A stretch of 33,010 bases of DNA from an endosymbiont of Lamellibrachia barhami (GTDB lineage Bacteria > Pseudomonadota > Gammaproteobacteria > Chromatiales > Chromatiaceae). The position numbers and the translations under genes were made by a program. Every line of letters starts with the position of its first letter. Positions within the stretch are counted from its first letter, which is position 1. Of the stretch, positions 13,688 through 22,704 are shown piece after piece. Under the pieces are notes generated by a model. It did no database searches. It saw only the letters and a list, made by a program, of their open reading frames with translations, and was not told the DNA's origin. Location of the stretch: contig NZ_JAAVSH020000001.1 of the NCBI RefSeq assembly GCF_011947365.2, forward strand, positions 88,897-121,906, read 5' to 3'.

Positions 13688-14419
13688 TTACTGACTGCGT
13701 CGATGGTTAAGCCGGTGAAGGGTCAGGGCGATGAAGAAAAGGGTCAGCAACAGGAAGTAGGCAATGTCACTGCTTTTTACCAGTCCAAGTTGTAGATTGA
13801 GCAGATGGCCAGGCCAGCCGAACCAGCGCAGGATGCCGCTGGTTTCGCTGGCAAAGTTCTGCCCCAGGATGGAGAGTAGCAACAGCAAACCGTAACTGCC
13901 TGCCGCAGCGATGGCCGGCGATTCGCTCAGGGAGGAGAGGTAGAGTCCGATGGCGCTGAAACAGAGGGTCAGCAGGAAGAGTCCTAAGGTGGCGGCAGCC
14001 AGCAGTCCAAGATCGAGGTTTACGCCGATCAGCAGGGAGAGGGAGAGTATCAGTGGTAGTAACAGGATCATGCCCAAAAACAGTATCTGCCCCAGATATT
14101 TTCCGAAAACGATTGTCGTCAGGGAGAGCGGGGCACTGCTCAGCAGGGTGAAGTTGCTCTGGTGAGCGGTGTCACTGAACTGCCGCATGGCAAGTATCGG
14201 GGTGGTGAAGAGGATCAGCACCGCCGCAAAACCGTAGAGCTGCAGGGTGAGAAAATGGGTCAGTCCGAGGGTGCGTCCCTCCGGTTTGAGACCGGTGAAA
14301 TCCTCCAGGATCTGCAGAAACTGCCAGCTCAACAGGAAGAGGGTGATGGCAAGCAGCGCCCAGGCCAGTGGAGTGCGCATCAGACGCCGCCACTCCATGA
14401 ATGCCAGGGTTCGGATCAC
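13688..14419 (-). CDS. ABC-2 type permease (GldF-like)
   Basis: 243 residues from a GTG at 14419 that overlaps the ATPase stop (GTGA). About six membrane helices: WALLAITLFLLSWQFLQIL, YGFAAVLILFTTPILAM, ILFLGMILLLPLILSLSLL, LGLFLLTLCFSAIGLYLSSL, SYGLLLLLSIL and IAYFLLLTLFFIALTL. The R-Q-F-S-D-x-x-x-x-x-x-x-x-L-L-S-S-A-P-L segment between helices 2 and 3 is typical of the GldF type. The neighbours (ATPase before, GldG-like after) define the complex. A longer frame to 14500 exists but would overlap the ATPase gene by more than 80 bp. Confidence 0.87.
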   Translation of the reverse strand: MIRTLAFMEWRRLMRTPLAWALLAITLFLLSWQFLQILEDFTGLKPEGRTLGLTHFLTLQLYGFAAVLILFTTPILAMRQFSDTAHQSNFTLLSSAPLSLTTIVFGKYLGQILFLGMILLLPLILSLSLLIGVNLDLGLLAAATLGLFLLTLCFSAIGLYLSSLSESPAIAAAGSYGLLLLLSILGQNFASETSGILRWFGWPGHLLNLQLGLVKSSDIAYFLLLTLFFIALTLHRLNHRRSQ

Positions 14420-15330
14420 GCGCTTGGACCCCCGCTGGTCAGCTCCAAAAAGATCTGTTCCAGACTCAGAACCTCCGGCGTCATCGACTTTAGCCCCCAT
14501 CCCTGTTCAACCACAGCGGCGGCCAGTTGCGAGGCTTTGGCGCCGGGAGCGAGGGTGATATGAGAGTAGTCTGTGTGCAGGTTTGTGGCAGATGCCACCA
14601 TCGGCAGGGAATTGAAAATCGCGGCATCTGGGGTATGTTCGAATTCCAGTTTCAGGGTCGGGGTGGTGGGTGGTGAGATTTCACCGCTGTAGACGAGCTT
14701 TCCTTGGTGCAGGATCAAAATTCGGTTACAGACCGCCTGCACCTCCGGCAGGATGTGGCTGGACAGGATGACACCCCGTTCCCTGGCCAGCGCCTGGATC
14801 AGATCACGCACCTCGCGGATCTGCCCCGGGTCGAGACCGTCGGTGGGTTCGTCCAGGATCACAACTGCAGGGTCGTGGATGATGGCTTGCGCGATCCCCA
14901 CCCGTTGCCGAAAACCTTTGGAGAGATTGCGGATCAGGCGGTGCCCCACCTGTTCCAGACCGCACTGCTGCTTGACTCGCTTCAGCGCGTCGGGAATCTC
15001 AATTTTTGGCATTCGATGGAGTCTGGCGCAGTCACCGAGAAATTCATCGACCCGCTGTTCCAGCAGCAGCGGCGGCTGTTCGGGCAGGTAACCGAGACAC
15101 CGTTTGGCCTGCACCGGTTGCTGTTGCAGATCAATACCGCAGAGTTGGATGTTTCCCTCATCGGGCGCGAGTTCGCCACTGAGCAGACGCAGGGTGGTGG
15201 ATTTGCCTGCGCCGTTGGGGCCGAGCAGACCCAACACATCGCCCCGATTGAGGGTCAGGTCGAGATGATCGAGGACGTAGCGGCCATTATAGGAACGGGT
15301 GAGATTATTGGTGACGGCAAGCGCATCCAT
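14416..15330 (-). CDS. ABC transporter ATP-binding protein (GldA-like)
   Basis: 304 residues. All nucleotide-binding motifs are present: Walker A GPNGAGKST, Q-loop in LPEQPPLL, signature LSKGFRQRVGIAQ, Walker B AVVILDEPTDGLDP and H-loop SSHIL. The 80-residue C-terminal extension (from about TLKLEFEHTPDAAI) is like that of GldA/NatA-type ATPases. First gene of the minus-strand operon with permease, GldG-like, DUF4340-like, mutM and ispB. It probably energises the membrane complex encoded next to it. Confidence 0.92.
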   Translation of the reverse strand: MDALAVTNNLTRSYNGRYVLDHLDLTLNRGDVLGLLGPNGAGKSTTLRLLSGELAPDEGNIQLCGIDLQQQPVQAKRCLGYLPEQPPLLLEQRVDEFLGDCARLHRMPKIEIPDALKRVKQQCGLEQVGHRLIRNLSKGFRQRVGIAQAIIHDPAVVILDEPTDGLDPGQIREVRDLIQALARERGVILSSHILPEVQAVCNRILILHQGKLVYSGEISPPTTPTLKLEFEHTPDAAIFNSLPMVASATNLHTDYSHITLAPGAKASQLAAAVVEQGWGLKSMTPEVLSLEQIFLELTSGGPSA

Positions 15331-15398
15331 GGCCGCAAGATACAGGATAAATTCGGTCGATGCACCGGCTTGGAACTATTTGTCAGATCAAAGCGCAG

Positions 15399-15459
15399 GC
15401 CCGATCAAGCGCAGCGGATCGGGCGGGTTGCCGGTTCCGCTGCGCCTGAACCGGCCAAC
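15399..15459. repeat. REP-like inverted pair (AAGCGCAGCGGA family)
   Basis: GATCAAGCGCAGCGGATCGGGC is followed by an inverted relative ending in GCCTGAACCGGCC. Similar pairs lie at 24001-24080 and 32327-32416. It sits between msrB and the ABC ATPase gene, both on the minus strand. Confidence 0.75.
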
Positions 15460-15475
15460 TTCTTTCAGAAGACTG

Positions 15476-16066
15476 TTATTCGATCCTCTCAGCAAAGAGC
15501 TCCAGATATTCGCCGTAACCTTCCGCCGCCAGTTTTGCTGTGGGGACAAAGCGTAGCGAGGCGGAGTTGATGCAGTAGCGCTGACCGTTGGGTCCAGGGC
15601 CGTCGTCGAAGACATGTCCAAGGTGGGAGTCGCCGTGCTTGGAGCGGACTTCAGTGCGGCTCATGCCCCAGGCCCAGTCTTCTTTCTCTGTCACATTGTT
15701 GCCTTTGATAGGCGCGCTGAAACTCGGCCAGCCGGTGCCGGAGTCAAACTTGGTGCGCGAACTGAACAGTGGTTCACCGGAGACGATGTCGACGTAAAGG
15801 CCGTCTTCGTGGTTGTCCCAATAGGCGTTTCTGAAGGGACTCTCGGTGCCGTTCTTCTGGGTCACCTTGAACTGTTCCGGGGTGAGGCGCTGTTTGATCT
15901 GCTCGTCGCTGGGGCGGCTCCATTGGCTGGGCGCGGCAGCATGCTCGATCAGCTGTTTCATCGATTCGCTCTCCGTAGTCTGGTTTGCGGCCTGCGCCAT
16001 CCAGCCAAGTATCGCTCCACTGATACCCAGGGTGACGGCCATTTTAAGGGTGCGGATAATCTTCAT
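15476..16066 (-). CDS. msrB: Peptide-methionine (R)-S-oxide reductase, exported
   Basis: 196 residues with an N-terminal signal/anchor ([26 protein letters not shown]), so it likely acts in the periplasm repairing oxidised Met. The MsrB domain follows: [52 protein letters not shown] and the catalytic [11 protein letters not shown]. There are no zinc-binding C-x-x-C pairs, and the position that carries a resolving Cys in PilB-type enzymes (D-S-G-C-G-W) is Thr. The catalytic Cys is the only cysteine, so reduction would have to be direct by thioredoxin or another donor. Stands alone. Confidence 0.93.
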   Translation of the reverse strand: MKIIRTLKMAVTLGISGAILGWMAQAANQTTESESMKQLIEHAAAPSQWSRPSDEQIKQRLTPEQFKVTQKNGTESPFRNAYWDNHEDGLYVDIVSGEPLFSSRTKFDSGTGWPSFSAPIKGNNVTEKEDWAWGMSRTEVRSKHGDSHLGHVFDDGPGPNGQRYCINSASLRFVPTAKLAAEGYGEYLELFAERIE

Positions 16067-16235
16067 AGTCTCTCTCCGTGTTCTGGAATATAGCTGATGT
16101 GACAGCCTTTCTGCAGTGGGTTGATGCGGATAACTGCATGGCGGTTTATGTGGAAATAGATCATGAGAAAAGTATGGATCTGCCGCATTACAGACGTTTC
16201 ACGGGGATATCACGAATTCATAACATCGGAATGAA

Positions 16236-17711
16236 TCAGCGGATTTCAGTTCGCGGCAGCCAGAGGGCGAAGTGACTGCCTTTGCCGAGACGGCTCTTGA
16301 CGGTGATCTCACCTCCCTGCAACTCCGCGATGCGGCGGGCGATGGCCAGTCCCAATCCGGCATGACCACTTGAGCCGGCATTTTTCCGTGACTGAAAGAA
16401 GGGCTCGAACAGGTGGGGCAGATCCTCTTCGCTGATACCGCTGCCGCTATCGGATACCACGGCGGAGACCTTGGTCTCTTCGATACCCAGGGCGAGTGTG
16501 ATACTGCCGTCGGCAGGGGTGTGGCGAAAGGCGTTTTCGATGAGATTCTCCAGCCCGCGCTCGGTAAGTGCAATATCGGCAAAGACGAAGGGTGAGGTTT
16601 CCGGCGGATCCATGGAGAGCAGGATCTCCTGCTGTTCGGCCCGCAGCCGGTATTTTTGCACCACATCCTGTAACAGCTCCGCCAGAGGGAAATGCTCACT
16701 TTTCGGCAGGGTCTCCCGGGCATCCAGGCTGGCCAGTTCGAAGAGTTCTTCCACCTGGGCCGAGAGACGTCGGCTTTGCCGCAGGGCGATGGCGATGTAT
16801 TCGTCACGCGCCGTCGGGTCGAGTGAGTCAGCCTTGAGGGTCAGGGACTCGAGATAACCCTGTATCGAGGAGAGCGGGGTGCGCAGGTCGTGGGAGACCT
16901 GGGCCACCAGATGGCGGCGTAGATGATCCTTCTCCTTCAGCTGGTCGATCTGCGCCTGAATCTGTAACGCCATACGATCGAAGGTTTCACCCAGCCGGTC
17001 AACCTCGTCAGCCGCTCCACCCGGTGCTTCGGTATAGGGCTGATAGTGACTGAAGTTGTCTCTCCTGAATCTGTCCATCAGGTTGGAGAGGCGATGCAGT
17101 CTGCGGGTCAACAGACGGAAAACCGCCAATCCCGCCAGCAGGCCGATCACGAGACTGGCGGCCATGGCCCAGCCGCTGAGGCGCAGAAAGTAACTTTCGC
17201 GCACCAGATCATCCACTGAATCGAACTCTTCGCCCCGCAGTACCACATAGAGGTAGCCCTCAGGCCGCTCGGCGGAGGGCACGGGCGTGACCGAGAAAGC
17301 CTTGCGCCGATCGTGACTGCGCGGGTCGTCGCCGAGCAGGGGGAATCCCCCTCTGCCGTGCAGAAAATTCTCGATGGGTTCCAGTGAGACCCGCTTGCGT
17401 TTCACCTTTCCCGGATCCGCCGAGTAGGAGAGGATGCGGCCTTCCGGGTCGAGCAGGTAGATCTCGATACTGGGATTGATCACCATATATTGCTGAAAGG
17501 TTTTTTGCAGAGCGCTGTTGTTGAGGCGCCCCTCTTCCACCAGATTGCGATCGGCCACCAGATTACGCGCCAGATCGCGATTGAACTGCTGGGTCACCTC
17601 CTGCACATAGTGGCGGGTGGCGGTGGTGCTGATCAGGGCGTAGAGCAGGCCGATGGCGGCGAGCAGCAACACCAGGCCGGTGGCGAGTTTGGCGTAGAGG
17701 GTTTTTAACAT
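16236..17711 (-). CDS. Sensor histidine kinase (two-component system)
   Basis: 491 residues. Membrane helix 1 (LATGLVLLLAAIGLLYALIS), a periplasmic sensor of about 140 residues (from TATRHYVQEV to about RESYFLRLSG), helix 2 (WAMAASLVIGLLAGLAVFRLL), a HAMP linker, the dimerisation domain with phospho-His in QVSHDLRTPLSS, and an ATPase domain with NLIENAFRHTP, DSGSGISEEDLPHLFEPFFQ and GLGLAIARR. The periplasmic part gives no clear ligand. It follows its response regulator by 6 bp on the minus strand. Confidence 0.93.
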   Translation of the reverse strand: MLKTLYAKLATGLVLLLAAIGLLYALISTTATRHYVQEVTQQFNRDLARNLVADRNLVEEGRLNNSALQKTFQQYMVINPSIEIYLLDPEGRILSYSADPGKVKRKRVSLEPIENFLHGRGGFPLLGDDPRSHDRRKAFSVTPVPSAERPEGYLYVVLRGEEFDSVDDLVRESYFLRLSGWAMAASLVIGLLAGLAVFRLLTRRLHRLSNLMDRFRRDNFSHYQPYTEAPGGAADEVDRLGETFDRMALQIQAQIDQLKEKDHLRRHLVAQVSHDLRTPLSSIQGYLESLTLKADSLDPTARDEYIAIALRQSRRLSAQVEELFELASLDARETLPKSEHFPLAELLQDVVQKYRLRAEQQEILLSMDPPETSPFVFADIALTERGLENLIENAFRHTPADGSITLALGIEETKVSAVVSDSGSGISEEDLPHLFEPFFQSRKNAGSSGHAGLGLAIARRIAELQGGEITVKSRLGKGSHFALWLPRTEIR

Positions 17712-17717
17712 ATCCCT

Positions 17718-18431
17718 TCAGATTCCAGGGGTGTCGGCAAATTTATAACCCACGCCCCAGACCGTCAGTATGAAATAGGGATTGGCGGGGTCGGTCTCGA
17801 TCTTGGTCCGCAGACGGTTGATGTGGGTGTTGACGGTGTGTTCGTAACCCTCATGGTTGTATCCCCAGACTGAGTCGAGCAGTTGCACCCGGCTGAAGAC
17901 CCGTCCCGGATGGCGGGCGAAATGGAGCAGCAGGTCGAACTCCCTGGCGGTCAGTTCCACCTCTCTGTCTGCGATTCTCACTTGATGTTTCGCCGGGTCG
18001 ATGGTGAGTTTTTCGTGGTGGATAACCTTATCTGTAGCGGATTGTTTTGTGCTGTTGCCAAGTGCATCCACGCGACGGAACAGGGCTTTGATGCGGGCCA
18101 GAAGTTCCGGGATGCTGAAAGGCTTGGTCAGATAGTCGTCCGCACCCACCTCCAGTCCCACCACCCGGTCGAGTTCCGAGCTTTTGGCGGTCAGCATCAG
18201 GATCGGCACATAGTCTGTTTCGCGGCGCAGCTCGCGGCAGATCGACATGCCGTCCATCCCCGGCAGCATCAGATCCAGCACAAGCAGTTCGTAGCCGCCC
18301 TTTTGGAAGTGGCGCAGACCCTCCGCCCCGTCATTGATGATGTCGGCTTCGCAGTCGATATCCCGCAGGTGCAGCTGTACCAGCCGGGCGATATCGGGAT
18401 CGTCTTCGATGATCAGGACTTTACGTGCCAT
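17718..18431 (-). CDS. OmpR-family response regulator
   Basis: 237 residues. Receiver domain (1-120) with acidic pocket E9/D10/D11, phospho-acceptor D53 in LVLDLMLPGMDG, T/S in MLTAK and K in YLTKPF. The linker is followed by a winged-helix DNA-binding domain (VELTAREFDLLLHFARHPGRVFSR; HTVNTHINRLRTKIE; TVWGVGYKF). Regulates transcription on phosphorylation by the downstream kinase. Targets cannot be seen; a GTAGGAGCGG inverted repeat lies upstream, at 18492-18558. Confidence 0.95.
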   Translation of the reverse strand: MARKVLIIEDDPDIARLVQLHLRDIDCEADIINDGAEGLRHFQKGGYELLVLDLMLPGMDGMSICRELRRETDYVPILMLTAKSSELDRVVGLEVGADDYLTKPFSIPELLARIKALFRRVDALGNSTKQSATDKVIHHEKLTIDPAKHQVRIADREVELTAREFDLLLHFARHPGRVFSRVQLLDSVWGYNHEGYEHTVNTHINRLRTKIETDPANPYFILTVWGVGYKFADTPGI

Positions 18432-18491
18432 GGAAAAGACTCTGTTTTAATCTTTTTGGGTTTACTCCCCGCAGCTTGCTGCGAAGTGTTC

Positions 18492-18558
18492 GTAGGAGCG
18501 GCGCCTCGCCGCGATTTGCCCATCTACGGAGTCATCGCGGCGCGGGCGCCGCTCCTAC
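18492..18558. repeat. REP inverted pair, GTAGGAGCGGCGCC type
   Basis: GTAGGAGCGGCGCCTCGCCGCGA and its inverted partner TCGCGGCGCGGGCGCCGCTCCTAC enclose a 20-bp spacer. The GTAG head and the GCGGC stem fit REP elements mobilised by REP-associated tyrosine transposases. Confidence 0.85.
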
Positions 18559-18644
18559 AATTTAAAACCCTATCCGCTTGTGGCCGGGTAGTTTATTGAA
18601 CCGGTCTTATGGTCGCTTCGAAGTTGTCCGAATGAAAATCGGAA

Positions 18645-18902
18645 TCACTTATCCATCGACTCCTGCATCATGCCATCGTTCATTTTTTTCATCGGTTCCA
18701 TCGAGTGTTCCATCTTTCCGGGCATCCCATCGGACATCTTCATATCCTTCTGCATGGTGTCGTCGTCGGCCATCTTCATCATGCCGTCTTTCTTCATCGA
18801 CATATCGTCATCCATCATGGGTGCGGCGCTGCTCGCTGTCATGATTGCGGCCAGTGCAACGAAAGTCAGGCCTTTAAGTGTACTGGAAAATTGGCTTTTC
18901 AT
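18645..18902 (-). CDS. Secreted Met/Lys/Asp-rich repeat protein (pentapeptide MXKDX type)
   Basis: 85 residues from the ATG at 18902, with GGAGAG upstream; an in-frame ATG at 18932 lacks a good site. Signal peptide MKSQFSSTLKGLTFVALAAIMTASSAA, then PMMDDDMSMKKDGMMKMADDDTM and similar M-x-K/D-D repeats to the end. Such small periplasmic proteins are common in proteobacteria and described as pentapeptide MXKDX repeat proteins of unknown role; Met-rich composition makes metal (copper) binding or oxidant scavenging plausible but unshown. It lies upstream of the two-component genes on the same strand. Confidence 0.8.
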   Translation of the reverse strand: MKSQFSSTLKGLTFVALAAIMTASSAAPMMDDDMSMKKDGMMKMADDDTMQKDMKMSDGMPGKMEHSMEPMKKMNDGMMQESMDK

Positions 18903-19073
18903 CGGGGTCTCTCCTGTGGCGGTTGTTTTCATTGGAACAGTGCCGTTTTTTCGGTGCTGTTGGAGAGCTATTTAAGCAGTTGGGGTTCCGCTGCCAATCA
19001 CGGAACTGTCACGATTCCATAAACTCGGTGTTCGCGCTATCTTGCGTCCTGGATTATCCAGGTTGGAGTTGTT

Positions 19074-21041
19074 TTGAAGATCATCGGCGTCGACACTGGC
19101 GGAACCTTCACCGATTTCGTGCTCTACGAGGATGGCGCGTTGCGCATCCACAAGGTGCTCTCCACCCCGGATGCTCCAGAGCGGGCGATATTGAGCGGAA
19201 TTCGGCAGATGGGACTCGACCCCGCTGGGGTAAGGGTGATCCACGGCTCTACGGTGGCGACCAATGCGGTGCTGGAGGGAAAGGGTGTGCGTACCGTCTA
19301 TATCGGCAACCGGGGTTTGGGGGATCTGTTGACCATCGGCCGGCAGGCGCGCCGCGAACTCTATAATCTGCAGCCCGCGCCAGAATTGCCCCCGGTGCCG
19401 TTTGAACTCTGTCTGGAGACCGGTGGCAGGCTGGCGGCGGATGGTTCGTCCTTGGAGCCTTTGACGGAACAGGATCTGCTGACGCTTACCCGACGACTGG
19501 AAATGCTGAAGCCGGAGGCAGTGGCCATCAATCTGCTCTACTCCTACCTGGACGACAGTGCAGAACGGGCGATCGAGGCGGTGGTGCCGGAGGGTTGCTT
19601 CGTCTCCCGTTCATCAGAAGTGTTGCCGGAGACTGGTGAGTATGAGCGGGGTATCGCCACTTGGCTCAACAGTTGGGTGGGGCCGCTGGTGACAGGTTAT
19701 ATCGAACGGCTCTGCCGGGGCCTGCAGGGGGCCAGGGTTTCGGTGATGCAGAGTTCGGGGGAGGCGATAGCGGCGGAGCAGGCCGCTTCTCAGGCGGTGC
19801 GTATGCTGCTTTCCGGGCCTGCCGGTGGTCTGGTGGGTGCGCGTTATGTGGCTGCAACAGCAGGTCGCCGACAGCTGCTGACCTTCGATATGGGTGGCAC
19901 TTCATCCGATGTGGCGCTTATCGATGGTGCACCCCGTCTCACGAGTGAAGGATGCATCGGACCCTGGCCGGTGGCGGTTCCCATGGTGGAGATGCATACC
20001 ATTGGCGCGGGCGGCGGCTCCATCGCGCGGCTCGACAGTGGCGGCATGCTGCAGGTGGGGCCTGAATCGGCCGGGGCCGCACCGGGACCGGCCTGTTACG
20101 GCCAGGGTGGTGTCGAGGCCACGGTTACGGATGCCAATCTGGTTTTGGGGCGTCTGCGTGCCGACGCCTTTCTCGGCGGGCGCATGCAGCTCGATCTCTC
20201 TGCCGCCCGCATGGCGGTTGGCCGGTTGGCCGAGATCATGGGGGGCACGGTGGAGGAGGCGGCCGCTGGCATCATCCGCATCGCCAATGAGCGCATGGCT
20301 CGTGCCTTGCGGGTGATCTCGGTGCAGCGCGGAGTGGATCCCAGGGGTTTTACCCTGGTCTCTTTCGGTGGTGCCGGGGGCCTGCATGTCTGTGCACTGG
20401 CGCAAGCGTTGGGCATGCGTTCGGCACTGGTGCCGGTACAGGCTGGAGTGTTATCGGCATTGGGGATGCTGATCGCTCCGCCGGGCCGCCAACTGGTGCG
20501 TACCTGGCTGGGGCTATTACATGAGCTCGATGATGCTGTGCTGCAAAAAGCGTTGCAGAGACTGGGTGAAACCGGGGTGCAGGCGTTGCTTCAGGAGGGA
20601 TTGGAACGGTCGCAAATCGAACTGGAGTATTCACTGGATCTGCGCTACCTGGGGCAGTCCTACACCTTGAATGTGCCCTGGCACAGTTGTGCCAAAGCCG
20701 AGGTCGCGTTTCATGAACTGCACGAGTTGCGTTATGGACATCGGATGGGTGGAGTGGTGGAACTGGTTAATCTGCGGGCAGCTCTGCGGGGAGCGGAATC
20801 TCATATAAGACTGGAACAGTGCCGCACTTCGGGGTCCGGTGAGGCAAAGATCGAAGTGAACCTGTTCGGAGTGGGTCAAGCTGTGCCGCTTTATGAGCGG
20901 GGGGCGTTGTTTGCCGAACAGTCGATCGAAGGGCCGGCGCTGATTGTCGAGACTATCTCAACCACTTGGGTTGCGCCTGGGTGGTCTTGCTCTCTGGATG
21001 CGGTGGGAAATCTGCTTCTTGAAAGGGGTGTTTCTCCGTAG
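19074..21041 (+). CDS. Hydantoinase/oxoprolinase family protein, HyuA subunit type
   Basis: 655 residues from a TTG at 19074 (GGAG upstream, MKIIGVDTGGTFTDF). The N-terminal ATPase motif GVDTGGTFTDF, the domain with STVATNAVLEGKG, a second nucleotide-binding motif TFDMGGTSSDVAL, GAGGGSIARLDSGG and a C-terminal SYSLDLRYLGQSY segment follow the HyuA layout. These enzymes open hydantoin or 5-oxoproline rings with ATP. The HyuB partner normally found next to it is absent on either side, so substrate and activity are uncertain. The stop codon lies inside a GTAGG palindrome. Confidence 0.88.
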   Translation: MKIIGVDTGGTFTDFVLYEDGALRIHKVLSTPDAPERAILSGIRQMGLDPAGVRVIHGSTVATNAVLEGKGVRTVYIGNRGLGDLLTIGRQARRELYNLQPAPELPPVPFELCLETGGRLAADGSSLEPLTEQDLLTLTRRLEMLKPEAVAINLLYSYLDDSAERAIEAVVPEGCFVSRSSEVLPETGEYERGIATWLNSWVGPLVTGYIERLCRGLQGARVSVMQSSGEAIAAEQAASQAVRMLLSGPAGGLVGARYVAATAGRRQLLTFDMGGTSSDVALIDGAPRLTSEGCIGPWPVAVPMVEMHTIGAGGGSIARLDSGGMLQVGPESAGAAPGPACYGQGGVEATVTDANLVLGRLRADAFLGGRMQLDLSAARMAVGRLAEIMGGTVEEAAAGIIRIANERMARALRVISVQRGVDPRGFTLVSFGGAGGLHVCALAQALGMRSALVPVQAGVLSALGMLIAPPGRQLVRTWLGLLHELDDAVLQKALQRLGETGVQALLQEGLERSQIELEYSLDLRYLGQSYTLNVPWHSCAKAEVAFHELHELRYGHRMGGVVELVNLRAALRGAESHIRLEQCRTSGSGEAKIEVNLFGVGQAVPLYERGALFAEQSIEGPALIVETISTTWVAPGWSCSLDAVGNLLLERGVSP

Positions 21042-21134
21042 GATGTGGTGAGCTTGCGAACCGCATCGATTGCGGTTAAGGCCTGAATCGGGGATTACAC
21101 GGCAGATGCGGTTTGCAAGCTCACCGGCATCCTG
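21038..21134. repeat. GTAGGATGTGGTGAGC inverted pair
   Basis: GTAGGATGTGGTGAGCTTGC and its inverted partner near 21102-21134 (GATGCGG...CACCGGCATCCTGC) lie between the convergent hyuA-like and EAL-HDOD genes, so it could act as a two-way terminator. A related GTAGGATG palindrome lies in the direct repeats at 6079-6153 and about 9199-9270. Confidence 0.75.
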
Positions 21135-21148
21135 CATTTGTTTGATTA

Positions 21149-22366
21149 TTAGCACGCCTGCAGCGCCTGCTGCTCGTCAAAGGCGTATTCGCTGGCGAGC
21201 AGATAGATATCGGTGATCTCCGCCACATTGAGGTCTTCGTAATCGGCGTTCTCCCAATCACCGACCTCATAACCTTTGCTGCATTGCAGCGCTTTGCCCG
21301 CAGGTCCTTGTTGATCGATCAGGGCATCCCGTATCTCATTGGAGAGTGCAAGCTCCCCGACGATCTCTGCAATCGGTCGGTCCACCAGTAGATCAAGAAT
21401 CGAAAGTAACCCTACGCTGAAGGCGATCTCTGGTGCGCAGCCCCCGTTCTTGGTGACCAGCTGTTCACACATGTGGGCGCGCACCAGGGCTGTGGTGAAA
21501 TACTCCTGTGGCTTCTTCTCCATTCGCGAGAGTGCCAGCAGACTGGCCCAGGCGCGAATACGCGCCAGTCCCATGAAGACAATCGCCTGACGAATCGATT
21601 CAACCTTGCGTGGCATGGCGATGGCAGCGGAGTTGATATAGCGCAGGATCTTGTAGCTGAGGCTGGCGTCCTGGGTGATCAGGTTGACCAGATCTTCGAT
21701 CTCCACGTCCGGATCATTCAGGGCGGAGAGCAGGCGCAGCACCACCAGTTGGTTCTCCTGCAGGCGTTGGCCCTTGATCACCTTGGGGCGGGAGAAGTGG
21801 TAACCTTGAAAAAGGTCGAAGCCCAACGCCAGGCACTGCTGATACTCCTCCTCGGTTTCGATCTTCTCAGCCAGGAGTTTTACGTTGTGGCGGCGCAGGG
21901 TGGGGAGTCCCTGCTTAATCTGTTCCAGGGTGAGGGCAGGAAACTCCACCTTGATGATGTCAACCAGTGGCAGTAAAGGATCCCAGACAGGGTCGAAGAT
22001 ATAATCATCCAGTGCCAGAAGATATCCCTGTTTGGAAAGCTCAGTCACGGCTTCGGTCAATTGATCGTCCACGGGAATGTCTTCCAGCAGTTCCATCACG
22101 ACCCGATCTTTGTCGAAAGGAATCTCCGGGTGGTTTAGAAAGAGGTTGCGGGTAAGATTGATGAACACGCGGTGGGAACCGGCGACCCGTTCGAGGCCGA
22201 TCTCAATGAAGGTATTGATCAGGACTTCGGAAGAGGCGGAGTCCCCGTCAAACTGTTGCTGGACGTTGCTGTAGTTGTCGGTGCCCTGGCGAAACAGCAG
22301 TTCATAGGCGTAGACTTGCATCTTCCGGTCGAAGATGGCTTGTCGTCCTACGTAGATGTCCTTCAT
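21149..22366 (-). CDS. EAL-HDOD regulatory protein (YuxH/CdgJ type)
   Basis: 405 residues from the ATG at 22366 (MKDIYVGRQAIFDRK); a longer frame to 22483 looks non-coding. The N-terminal domain is EAL-like: AYELLFRQG (Glu-Leu-Leu instead of Glu-Ala-Leu), VFINLTRNLFL, VVMELLEDIP, LLALDDYIFDP, LLAEKIETEEEYQ and FDLFQGYHFSRP. The C-terminal HDOD part (LINLITQDASLSYKILRYIN, IRQAIVFMGLARIRAWASLLAL) lacks metal-binding histidines, as usual. The family is usually a c-di-GMP-linked signalling adaptor without phosphodiesterase activity, controlling motility or biofilm; activity here cannot be decided from sequence. Confidence 0.88.
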   Translation of the reverse strand: MKDIYVGRQAIFDRKMQVYAYELLFRQGTDNYSNVQQQFDGDSASSEVLINTFIEIGLERVAGSHRVFINLTRNLFLNHPEIPFDKDRVVMELLEDIPVDDQLTEAVTELSKQGYLLALDDYIFDPVWDPLLPLVDIIKVEFPALTLEQIKQGLPTLRRHNVKLLAEKIETEEEYQQCLALGFDLFQGYHFSRPKVIKGQRLQENQLVVLRLLSALNDPDVEIEDLVNLITQDASLSYKILRYINSAAIAMPRKVESIRQAIVFMGLARIRAWASLLALSRMEKKPQEYFTTALVRAHMCEQLVTKNGGCAPEIAFSVGLLSILDLLVDRPIAEIVGELALSNEIRDALIDQQGPAGKALQCSKGYEVGDWENADYEDLNVAEITDIYLLASEYAFDEQQALQAC

Positions 22367-22481
22367 GATGCAGATTCCGTTGGGGTCAATGGCAATGGCG
22401 GGAAATCTCACCCGCAGCCTCACCCATATATAGCGTCCATTTTTCCCAAGTCTACAGGGTATCCCAAAAAAACATAGTGGC

Positions 22482-22511
22482 AAAAGAAAACCCGCCGTAT
22501 AGGCGGGTTTT
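22482..22511 (-). terminator. Rho-independent terminator after rpmB-rpmG
   Basis: On the minus strand AAAACCCGCC and GGCGGGTTTT form a 10-bp stem with a 5-nt loop, followed by C and TTTTG. The stem's own A/T ends make it a possible two-way terminator. Confidence 0.85.
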
Positions 22512-22534
22512 CGGTGTCCCAGGATGTAGATGCC

Positions 22535-22690
22535 TTATTTGATCTTGGCCTCTTTGTACATCACATGTTTGCGGGCCTTGGGATCGAATTTTTTGATTTC
22601 CATCTTGCCCGACTTGTTTCGCTTGTTCTTGGTGGTGGTATAGAAGTGGCCGGTGCCGGCGCTGGAAACCAGTCTGATCTTTTCACGCAT
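22535..22690 (-). CDS. rpmG: Ribosomal protein bL33
   Basis: 51 residues: [48 protein letters not shown]. This is the zinc-free form of bL33 (no C-x-x-C), full length. Part of the large subunit near the E site. It follows rpmB by 14 bp with AAGGGA upstream of the ATG, the standard gammaproteobacterial order. Confidence 0.97.
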   Translation of the reverse strand: MREKIRLVSSAGTGHFYTTTKNKRNKSGKMEIKKFDPKARKHVMYKEAKIK

Positions 22691-22704
22691 GATTCAGTTC
22701 TCCC

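Noticed and set aside
19644-20640. Several open frames opposite or across the hyuA-like gene
   Set aside because: High-GC shadows of a clear HyuA protein; composition is rich in Pro/Arg/Ala without domains.
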